64,000 nucleotides of DNA from Flavobacterium sediminis (GTDB taxonomy: Bacteria; Bacteroidota; Bacteroidia; Flavobacteriales; Flavobacteriaceae): contig NZ_CP029463.1 in NCBI RefSeq assembly GCF_003148385.1, positions 1,860,001-1,924,000 of the forward strand, read 5' to 3'. Positions 26,068-34,081 of the stretch are shown one piece after another (the stretch's first letter is position 1; every line of letters starts with the position of its first letter). The translations under genes and the position numbers were made by a program. Below the pieces are notes generated by a model that saw only the letters and a list, made by a program, of their open reading frames with translations, ran no database searches and was not told where the DNA came from.

Positions 26068-27517
26068 TTTTTAATTGATTTAGCCTTATTTTATCTATAA
26101 AAGAGCTCGGAATATAATACAGTAACTTAGCTATTGTCTTTATTTTTTGAACATCTGAAAGCTGAGGTTTTTTCAGAATCCCTTTTAGTGCGTTTAATCC
26201 TTGCGTTTTTCGGAACTCTTTGTGAACAAAGCGCTGCAGTTTTCTGTAATATTCTGTGTTGTAACTTCCTTTGAACATGATATCAAAATCATCCGAATCA
26301 GTCCAGTTTGCCTTGATTTTAAGGTCTTCTTTAACTTTGTCGTAGAACGGAGTTCCCGGCAACGGATAAGATACAGAAATCCCGATGTTATCCGGCTGTA
26401 GTTCTTTAACCATTGCTATGGTTTTTTGAATGTCATTCTGATCCTCGCCTGGATAGCCGAATTGTAGAAAAAAAGCAACTCTCACATTTTTTTGTTGCAA
26501 CAAACGGGTGGTTGTGTAGATCTGCTCAACTGTAGTGCCTTTGTCCATAGCATCCAGTATCTTTTGGGAAGCACTTTCGGCTCCTATCCATACCTCTTCT
26601 AAGCCCGATTCGGCTAAGCAGTCAATGGCATCTTCTTTTAAAAGCAGATCAACGCGGCTTTGAATATAATAGGAAATACGGAGCTTGTTTTTTTTGAGAA
26701 GGGTATTGAAATCCTGAACCCAATTAGGCTTTAGTCCGAAAATATCATCACACATCCAGTACCGACTTACATTGAATTGCTTCCGTAAATATTTTATTTC
26801 GTTAACGATATATTCGGGAGAATGTGCGTTGTAGCGATTGCCATAGATTGGTTTTGCACACCAGTTGCATTTATACGGACATCCGCGGGTGGTGGCAATG
26901 TTCAGTGTAAATTCCTGACGACTTTGTTTCCAGATTTTTCGATATTCATCCATGTTTACCAGATCCCATGCGGGCAAAGGGAGTTCGTCTAAATTCTGAA
27001 GGACAGCTCTGGATTTGTTTTTTTGAATTTCACTATCCTTTTTGAAAACAATTCCGTCAATTTTATTTAAAGAGGTGTTATTTTCTAAGGCATTGATAAG
27101 TTCCAGTAAGGTTATTTCGCCTTCACCCTGAATAACAAAATCAGCTCCTACATTGAGGTATTTTTCATAATGGTCAGTGGCATCCGAACTGTTAACAATG
27201 ACAATACAGTTGTTTTGTTTACCCATTCCGATCATCTCAAAACAAGCTTCCCTCATATTGGTCAAACACATTTTGGTCAGGTAGTTGAAGCCGTCGTCAT
27301 AGATCACTAAGTATTTCGGCTTTTTTTCCTGCAGAACAGGGATTATCGTTTCGGGACTGTCTAAAAGATTGGTGTCAAACAGTTCTGTTGAAAAACTATT
27401 TTTACGCAGTAAAGCAGCAGCATATAGTGTTCCTAATGGAGGAAAAGGGGTCTTGTTCTTCCATTGTTTCGGATCTAACCGATAGTAATAAGAATGCGAA
27501 AATAAGATATCAAGCAT
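26057..27517 (-). CDS. Radical SAM protein with N-terminal cobalamin-binding-like domain (copy 3)
   Basis: This 486-residue protein has an N-terminal Rossmann-like domain (PFPPLGTLYAAALL near residue 24; FVIQGEGEITLLEL near 128) and a radical SAM domain with RGCPYKCNWC near 212. WIGAESASQKILDAMDKG near 317 and FLQFGYPGE near 355 fit the BchE/HpnJ-like group. It shares its unusual N-terminus (SHSYYY...DP) with copy 2. The expected cobalamin DxHxxG motif is not visible. It is the second gene of the operon and overlaps the nucleotidyltransferase gene by eight bases. Confidence 0.87.
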   Translation of the reverse strand: MLDILFSHSYYYRLDPKQWKNKTPFPPLGTLYAAALLRKNSFSTELFDTNLLDSPETIIPVLQEKKPKYLVIYDDGFNYLTKMCLTNMREACFEMIGMGKQNNCIVIVNSSDATDHYEKYLNVGADFVIQGEGEITLLELINALENNTSLNKIDGIVFKKDSEIQKNKSRAVLQNLDELPLPAWDLVNMDEYRKIWKQSRQEFTLNIATTRGCPYKCNWCAKPIYGNRYNAHSPEYIVNEIKYLRKQFNVSRYWMCDDIFGLKPNWVQDFNTLLKKNKLRISYYIQSRVDLLLKEDAIDCLAESGLEEVWIGAESASQKILDAMDKGTTVEQIYTTTRLLQQKNVRVAFFLQFGYPGEDQNDIQKTIAMVKELQPDNIGISVSYPLPGTPFYDKVKEDLKIKANWTDSDDFDIMFKGSYNTEYYRKLQRFVHKEFRKTQGLNALKGILKKPQLSDVQKIKTIAKLLYYIPSSFIDKIRLNQLKNES

Positions 27518-28415
27518 GTTCTTCCGGTAATTCTATTTGATATTTTTCTCGGATCTCGTCGTATTTTTTATTTAAAGCATCAATAACCTTTTTTTGAAAA
27601 TTTGAAGGGTGATGTTTCGAAACATTTTGGGAAGATTTAAAAGCAATAGCAAAATCTTCACTGCTCATTTTTTCTTTGTATTTGATCTTCCAGACAGCAA
27701 ATGTTATACTGAAGCAAACACGTTCAATAAATTCTCCTATGGAATTGTTGAATAATGCTTCATAGTATTGCAACAGCAGTTTTTTAGGAATGTTTTCTAA
27801 TTCACTCCAATTACAATCTTTGTTCGGTAAAAAGTGTTTATACCAGTTGTTAGCCTTAAAAAAATGTTCAAAAACAGATCCGTGTAGCGGAATCAGCGTT
27901 GCTATTTCAGTAGCAGTAAACCTGTTTTTTTCTATGATTTCCAAATTGTCAGAAGTAATAAAGTAATTCATACAGAAATACTTCCTGGAATTGAACAGAA
28001 ATATTTTTTTAAAAAGGATCAAAGCCATTCTGCACGACCACAAACGACCGGGTTTTGTAATGATAAAAAAATCAACATCACTGTGCTTGTCGAAATAGCC
28101 TTTAGATAGCGAGCCTGAAATTGCTATTCCGTCGATAAAAGGGAAAAACGTATAGGCAAAGCGGGCTCTTTTTTTAGCTTTTATCATTGCTTTTTGCGCA
28201 TTTTTATATCCTGTTTCCCGTTTAGTAATATATTCTTCGTTTAGATGCGGGTGGTAATAAGCGGCTGTTTTTTCAATGATGTTTTTTGAAAGTGCAAGCG
28301 CTATTTCTTCCTCAAAATCTTTTTGGGTAGTATGAGATGAATAATGAAGTATTTCCTCTTTTTTTAACGGGTGGTTAAATAAAGAGAAATACAGTAAGGG
28401 TTGTAAGATTTTCAA
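27510..28415 (-). CDS. Nucleotidyltransferase domain protein
   Basis: The 301-residue protein has an N-terminal helical part beginning ILQPLLYFSLFNHPLKKEEI, typical of this group, and the nucleotidyltransferase motif GSLSKGYFDKHSDVDFFI near residues 100-117, with the metal-binding Asp pair. The family transfers a nucleotide to a small molecule, an RNA or a protein. The TTG at 28415 is the start: a stop lies two codons upstream, and no ATG precedes the conserved region. It is the first gene of the eleven-gene operon. It could activate a substrate or serve as a regulator. Confidence 0.8.
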   Translation of the reverse strand: MKILQPLLYFSLFNHPLKKEEILHYSSHTTQKDFEEEIALALSKNIIEKTAAYYHPHLNEEYITKRETGYKNAQKAMIKAKKRARFAYTFFPFIDGIAISGSLSKGYFDKHSDVDFFIITKPGRLWSCRMALILFKKIFLFNSRKYFCMNYFITSDNLEIIEKNRFTATEIATLIPLHGSVFEHFFKANNWYKHFLPNKDCNWSELENIPKKLLLQYYEALFNNSIGEFIERVCFSITFAVWKIKYKEKMSSEDFAIAFKSSQNVSKHHPSNFQKKVIDALNKKYDEIREKYQIELPEEHA

Positions 28416-28537
28416 AATTTAGCGTGCAATTTTTTTCAAATTTAAAAAATCTTATTAGAAATTTATATAAAAAGATAAAAACTAAAAGCTGATTTTAGGA
28501 GTTTCTTTTTAGGTATAAAATGAGTGTATTATGTTTT

Positions 28538-28614
28538 TTTGTCATTTCGAACAGAGTGAGAAATCAAATTGTCTAAATAACTCTATAAGATTTCTCCTGT
28601 GTCGAAATGACAAA
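28538..28614. repeat. Palindromic element with TTTGTCATTTCGA arms
   Basis: TTTGTCATTTCGA (28538-28550) and its exact complement TCGAAATGACAAA (28602-28614) bound a 77-base element. The inner parts GAGAAATC and GATTTCTC also pair. Elements with this arm sequence are scattered in intergenic regions of many Bacteroidota genomes. It lies in the 218-base gap between polA and the nucleotidyltransferase gene. It may act as a hairpin at the 3' end of the polA transcript. It resembles a REP or MITE-type repeat and carries no coding sequence. Confidence 0.8.
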
Positions 28615-28633
28615 TTAAAACTGTAAACTAAAA

Positions 28634-31476
28634 TTAATGTGCTTCTAACCAGTTTTGTCCGATTCCCATATCAACTACTAAAGGAACGGCTAGCTGGAAA
28701 GCATTTTCCATCTCGCTTTTGATCAGAGGTTTTATTTTTTCTAATTCCGAGTTGTGTACATCAAACACCAATTCATCATGAACCTGTAACAACATTTTCG
28801 ATTTCCAGTTTTCTGCTCTCAATCGTTTGTGAATGTTAATCATGGCAATTTTGATAATATCGGCAGCACTTCCCTGAATAGGGCATTAACGGCATTTCGT
28901 TCGGCAGCACCGCGTACTACAGCATTGGCTGAGTTAATGTCTTTCAGATAGCGTCTTCTTCCTGAAATCGTTTCCACATAACCATGTTGGCGTGCAAATT
29001 CAATTTGTTCCTGAATATATGCTTTTAATCTTGGATAAGTTTTGTAATACGCATCGATCAAAGCAGCACTTTCACTTCGGGTCAGATTAGTCTGGTTACT
29101 CAATCCGAAAGCGGAAACACCGTAAATGATTCCGAAATTTACCGTTTTGGCATTGCTACGTTGCTCTTTGGTCACTTCTTCAAGAGGAACATTAAAAACT
29201 TTTGCGGCCGTACTTTTGTGAATGTCTTCATGGTTCTGAAAGGCTTTGATCATGTTTTCTTCACCGGATAAAGCAGCGATAATACGCAATTCGATTTGTG
29301 AGTAGTCGGCATCTACTAAGGTATAGTTTTCATCGCGGGCAATAAATGCTTTACGAATTTGCCGACCTCTTTCCGTACGGATCGGAATATTCTGTAAATT
29401 CGGGTTGTTGGAACTCAAACGTCCTGTGGCAGCAACCGTTTGCATATAATCGGTATGAATGCGCTGCGTTTTCGCATCAACCTGTTCAGGTAAGGCATCC
29501 ACATACGTGCTTTTTAGTTTGACCAATTGACGCCATTCTAAAATATTGCGTACAATTTCATGATCTTTGGCTAAGTAGCTCAAAACTTCTTCACCCGTAG
29601 CATATTGTCCCGTTTTTGTTTTCTTAGGTTTCGGACCTCCGATTTTCAATTTGTCGAACAGGATGTCACCTAATTGTTTTGGCGAAGCCAGATTGAAACT
29701 TTCACCGGCTTCTTCGTATATTTTTTGTTCAAATGCGGCAATCTCTTTTTCCATATCTGTAGAAATGGCTTTTAAGAAATCAACATCTAAACGGATACCC
29801 TCCCGTTCCATATCAGCCAGAACCTGAACCAACGGGATTTCGATTTCGTCAAATAGTTTTTTGGTTCCTACTTTCTCTAAAATAGGTTGAAAGTGCTGTT
29901 TTAACTGGTAAGTAACATCAGCATCCTCTACAGCATATTCTTTTGCAGCTTCTACTTCGACCTGACGCATGGAAAGCTGGTTTTTCCCTTTTTTACCGAT
30001 CAAGGCTTCTATAGGTTTAGGAGCGTATTTTAAATAAGTTTCACTCAACACATCCATATTATGACGCATATCCGGATTGATCAGATAATGGGCGATCATA
30101 GTATCAAAGAACGGTCCTTTAATTTCAATACCATAGTTGGCTAAAATTTTCAGGTCATACTTCATGTTCTGTCCGATCTTTTCGATATTCTCATTAGAAA
30201 AGAAAGGAATAAATTTTTCAGCTAAAATTTTTGCTTCTTCTTGATTTTCCGGGAACGGGATATAAAAGCCTTTTCCTTTTTCCCATGAAAAGGCAATTCC
30301 GACTAATTCGGCATTGAGTGCATCAATTCCTGTAGTTTCTGTATCAAAGCAAACAGAGGTTTGTTTTTCTAGATTTTGTAAAAATAATTTTAGCCCTAAA
30401 TCACCTTGAACAATCTGGTAAAAATGTTCAGTTGATTCTAAAGTAGCATAAAATGAATTAGAAGCGGTATCTTCTTCGTGTTCGCTGAATCCGAAAAGAT
30501 CCATCTGGTTTTCGGTTGTTTTCTTCTGTGGTGCTTTTTTTGCAGAGCCATCCCCGTTTCTATTGCTTTCAATTTCGTCGTATTCTTTTCCGGAACCGAA
30601 TAATTTATCGAATTGGGCTTTCATTTGACGGAATTCCAGTTCCTGAAAGATAGCGTCTGTTTTTTCCACATCCGGTTTTGATAGTTCAAAATCATCCTCA
30701 TCAAATTCAACCGGACAGTCGAGTAATATGGTCGCTAATTTTTTAGATAGGATTCCTTTTTCTTTGTTGGCTTCTATGTTTTCTTTCATTTTACCTTTTA
30801 GCTCGTGAGTGTTCTCTAAAAGAGTTTCTATAGAGCCATATTGAGCCAGGAATTTTTTCGCTGTTTTTTCGCCTACACCCGGTAATCCCGGAATGTTGTC
30901 GATAGCATCGCCCATCATGGCTAAAAAGTCAATGACTTGTAACGGATTGTCAATTTCAAATTTTTGTTTTACTTCATCAACTCCCCAAATTTCAATTCCG
31001 TTACCCATTCGGGCAGGGCGGTACATAAATATATTTTCGGATACCAGTTGGGCAAAATCTTTATCCGGAGTGACCATGAAAACTTTAAATCCTTCTTTTT
31101 CGGCTTGTTTGGATAAAGTTCCTATCAGATCATCAGCTTCATAGCCTGCTTTTTCAATAATGGGAATTTGCATGGCTTTCAACAATTCCTGAATGTAGGG
31201 AACAGCAATTTTAATAGCTTCCGGTGTTTCATCCCGGTTCGCTTTATAGTCTTCAAACATTTCCAAACGATAAGTGCTTCCTCCTTTGTCAAATGCAACA
31301 GCTAAATGATCCGGTTTTTCGCGTCGTATGACATCCATTAAAGAATTCATGAATCCCATGATAGCAGAAGTATCCATTCCCTTTGAGTTGATTCTGGGGT
31401 TTTTGATAAATGCGTAATAACCTCTGAAAATTAAAGCGTAGGCATCAAGTAGAAATAATCGTTTTTGTGTTGACAT
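28634..31476 (-). CDS. polA: DNA polymerase I, frameshifted in this sequence
   Basis: PolA fills gaps in repair and removes Okazaki primers. The 5' nuclease domain covers residues 1-290, with MGDAIDNIPGLPGVGEKTA near 187. The 3'-5' exonuclease starts near 375 with DTETTG, so proofreading looks active. The polymerase has DADYSQIELR near 720 and VHDE near 902. The frame is lost at the CCC run 28881-28883 (minus strand). One more C gives NAPIQGSAADIIKIA, the exact family motif, and a 947-residue protein. A real truncation here would remove the catalytic VHDE, so a sequencing deletion is far more likely. Confidence 0.97.
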
Positions 31477-31626
31477 ATAGATTCATTTTATGATCACGAA
31501 GATAAGAAAATTTAATTTTTTACCTGAACAGATATTCATAAACTCAAAACAGGGTTTTATACCTTAAAAAGACAGGTTTATGACATTTTATATCAGGCAC
31601 TGAGAGATATGATTTAGGTTTGTACT

Positions 31627-31716
31627 ATGGAGAAACAAGAAACTTTTTATAATCTACTCTTTGTCCTTTCAATTTGTATGTTGATTTTGAATGTGATAGT
31701 ATTGTTTTTAGTGTAG
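31627..31716 (+). CDS. Possible 29-residue single-span membrane peptide
   Basis: In the 322-base gap between polA and the metallophosphoesterase, an ATG opens a 29-codon frame whose product starts MEKQETFYN and continues as one hydrophobic helix to LFLV. Small one-span peptides of this form are common and rarely annotated. No promoter or conservation can be judged here, so this remains tentative. The rest of the gap shows no clear feature. Confidence 0.3.
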   Translation: MEKQETFYNLLFVLSICMLILNVIVLFLV

Positions 31717-31798
31717 GAAATTGTTAGAAACAAGTTAAACTTTACTGAGAATCAATTTTCTAGGCGAAGAATTCTTTACTTTGCATAAAATGTGATTT

Positions 31799-33031
31799 AT
31801 GTACCGTGTTATTATACCTATACTTCTTTTTCTTTTTGTAGAAATATATTCTTTTCAGGCAGTTAAGACAATTGCAAGATCAAAATGGATACTTGCGGCT
31901 TATTTAGTTGTTTCTGTTTCATTTTTACTGTATTTGATATATTACTTTTTAAGTCATGATAGAGGGCAGGGACAAGATCGTGTTTTTCAATGGACCATGG
32001 GATTCTTCCTTCTTATGTATCTTCCTAAGATCATATTGACTGTAGTCTTACTTTTTGAAGATATCTTCAGGTTGGGACAAGGTGTAATCACTCATTTTGT
32101 GCAAAGCAATTCCGGGGAAAGTTTTTTGCCGGGAAGAAGAAAGTTTGTCAGTCAGGTTGCATTAGGGTTGGCCGCCATACCTTTTACCTCTCTTCTGTAT
32201 GGTATGACTAAAGGGAAATATAATTTCAAGGTGATGAAGCAAACCTTGTTTTTTCCTGATTTACCGGACGATTTTGACGGTACGACCATTACACATATTT
32301 CCGATATTCATAGCGGAAGTTTTGACGATGCCGAGAAAATACAATATGCAATTGACCTGATAAATGAACAGCAATCAGATCTGGTACTTTTTACAGGAGA
32401 TATTGTAAATACTCATGCCAAAGAAATGTTGCCCTGGATTGATATTTTTAAGAAGATCCATAATCCGGTTTTGGGTAAATATTCAGTGTTAGGGAATCAC
32501 GATTACGGTGAATATTATCAATGGAATTCCCAAGGAGCGAAAGATCAAAATTTTCAGGCAATAAAAGAGTTGCACAAAAAGATTGATTTTAAGCTGTTGC
32601 TGAACGAAAATGTAGCCATTAAGAGAGGTGCTGGTGAGATCAAATTAGTAGGTGTTGAAAATTGGGGGATGCATTTTAAAAAGGCCGGTGACTTAGCCAA
32701 GGCTTCAGAGGGGATACAACAGAAAGATTTTAAGATATTAATGAGTCACGATCCGAGCCACTGGGAGCATGAAGTGAAAACGCATTCGAACAATTATCAT
32801 TTAACGCTTTCGGGACATACACACGGTTTTCAGTTCGGGATCGAAATTCCCGGATGGATCAAATGGAGTCCTGTACAATACATGTACAAACAATGGGCGG
32901 GATTGTATGAGAATGCGGGACGATATGTGTATGTAAACAGAGGCTTTGGCTTCCATGCTTACCCCGGAAGAGTAGGTATTATGCCAGAAATAACAGTTAT
33001 TGAACTAAAAAAAGGAGAAAATGTAGCATAA
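31799..33031 (+). CDS. Membrane-anchored metallophosphoesterase
   Basis: The 410-residue protein has four predicted membrane segments in residues 1-135 and a calcineurin-like phosphoesterase domain from about 160. Its metal-binding motifs are in order: ISDIHSG (166), FTGDIV (200), GNHDYG (233), SHDPSHW (317) and SGHTHG (337). Proteins of this design (YkuE-like) are thought to hydrolyse phosphoesters in lipids or nucleotides at the membrane. The thioredoxin-like gene follows 73 bases later. The natural substrate is not known. Confidence 0.88.
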   Translation: MYRVIIPILLFLFVEIYSFQAVKTIARSKWILAAYLVVSVSFLLYLIYYFLSHDRGQGQDRVFQWTMGFFLLMYLPKIILTVVLLFEDIFRLGQGVITHFVQSNSGESFLPGRRKFVSQVALGLAAIPFTSLLYGMTKGKYNFKVMKQTLFFPDLPDDFDGTTITHISDIHSGSFDDAEKIQYAIDLINEQQSDLVLFTGDIVNTHAKEMLPWIDIFKKIHNPVLGKYSVLGNHDYGEYYQWNSQGAKDQNFQAIKELHKKIDFKLLLNENVAIKRGAGEIKLVGVENWGMHFKKAGDLAKASEGIQQKDFKILMSHDPSHWEHEVKTHSNNYHLTLSGHTHGFQFGIEIPGWIKWSPVQYMYKQWAGLYENAGRYVYVNRGFGFHAYPGRVGIMPEITVIELKKGENVA

Positions 33032-33104
33032 TTCAGTAAAAATGTTACATTTGTATATTGTTTTCTGAGGAAAATGTATTTTTTGATAGTATAAAATCAA
33101 TTTT

Positions 33105-33401
33105 ATGTCAAAATTCGGAGAGTTAATTGATGCTAAAGTTCCTGTATTAATCGATTTTTTTACAGAGTGGAACGAGCCGTCTGTTGCGATGAATGAAGTG
33201 ATTCGTGACGTTGCTGCGGCGTTAGGAGATAAGGCAAGGGTTATTAAGATTGATGTGGAAAAAAATAGAGAATTAGCAGACGCTCTTAGAGTTAAAGGAT
33301 TACCAACTTTAATGATTTACAAAGCAGGTCAAATGGTATGGAGACAAAGCGGAGAATTAGACGCTAATACATTGATCACTTTGGTACAGGAGCAAGCTTA
33401 A
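33105..33401 (+). CDS. Thioredoxin-like protein lacking the catalytic cysteines
   Basis: This 98-residue protein has a thioredoxin fold: VLIDFFTEWNEPS near residue 14, VIKIDVEKNRELADALRVKGLPTLMIYKAG (cis-Pro in LPT) near 45-75, then WRQSGELD. The position of the CxxC redox centre is occupied by WNEPS and the protein has no Cys at all, so it cannot do disulfide exchange. It may be a chaperone-like or scaffold member. Its stop overlaps the convergent deacetylase stop by four bases. Confidence 0.85.
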   Translation: MSKFGELIDAKVPVLIDFFTEWNEPSVAMNEVIRDVAAALGDKARVIKIDVEKNRELADALRVKGLPTLMIYKAGQMVWRQSGELDANTLITLVQEQA

Positions 33402-34029
33402 TAATTCAGTTTTCCAAATTCAACTCCCTGTTTTTTTAATTCTTGTATCACTTTAGGAAGGACTAATTGTAAATTAGGCCATGCTTTTATACTGTCGTGA
33501 AATACGATAATGCTTCCGTTTTGTGTATTTTTGACTACATTTTGAAAGCATTCTTCAGGAGTGGTATTCACATCAAAATCATACGAGATAATGTCCCACA
33601 TTACAATTGTATATCCGCTTCTACGGATGATTTTGGCTTGGGAAGGTTTAATTTTTCCGTAAGGAGGTCGGAAAAGCTTTGTGGGATTTCCATATTCTTC
33701 AATGATCTTATTACATTCTTCAAAGTTACGGACATAGTTCTGAGTCGGGTTTTTCCATCCGTTTAAATGATTATACGTGTGATTTCCTATGGAATGCCCT
33801 TTAGCGATTACTTTTTGAAAAATTTCTGGGTGTTTTCTGATATTGTCCCGATACAAAAAAAAGTTGCTTTAATATTTTCTTTTTCTAATAGATCTAAAAC
33901 CCATTCCGTGATGTCGGGAATCGGACCATCATCAAAAGTAAGATATACTTTTTTGGGCGAATCTGGCACTGTCCAAATGTACTTCGGAAATAAGGATTTA
34001 ACTATAGGATGTGTTTTTACCCAATTCAT
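33398..34029 (-). CDS. Polysaccharide deacetylase (NodB-type), frameshifted in this sequence
   Basis: The family removes N- or O-acetyl groups from chitin-like, peptidoglycan or surface glycans. TFDDGP near residue 34 (catalytic base and metal Asp), HSIGNHTYNH near 80 (metal His pair), and FRPPYG near 123 are all intact. The frame breaks at the GGG run 33847-33849 (minus strand). One more G gives FFCIGDNIRKHPEIF and a 210-residue protein. I start at the ATG at 34029, because the earlier ATG at 34068 would place the upstream gene's terminator inside the coding region. No clear signal peptide is present, but the N-terminus is hydrophobic. Confidence 0.88.
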
Positions 34030-34035
34030 AATTTC

Positions 34036-34064
34036 AAAAAAGCCACGAATAAAAACTTCGTGGC
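34036..34064 (-). terminator. Rho-independent terminator after the DUF2723 gene
   Basis: On the minus strand GCCACGAA and TTCGTGGC form an 8-bp stem with a 7-base loop followed by six T. It closes the DUF2723 transcript and ends a few bases before the deacetylase ATG. Confidence 0.85.
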
Positions 34065-34081
34065 TCATTTAATTTATTTTT

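Noticed and set aside
15739-28415. The operon as a simple capsule or O-antigen locus
   Set aside because: There is no polymerase, chain-length regulator, nucleotide sugar synthesis gene or initiating transferase, while three radical SAM genes are present; the usual capsule gene set is missing.
28634-28843. A separate small gene of 69 residues containing VHDELVF
   Set aside because: It is the C-terminal end of PolA cut off by the frameshift at 28881-28883, not an independent gene.
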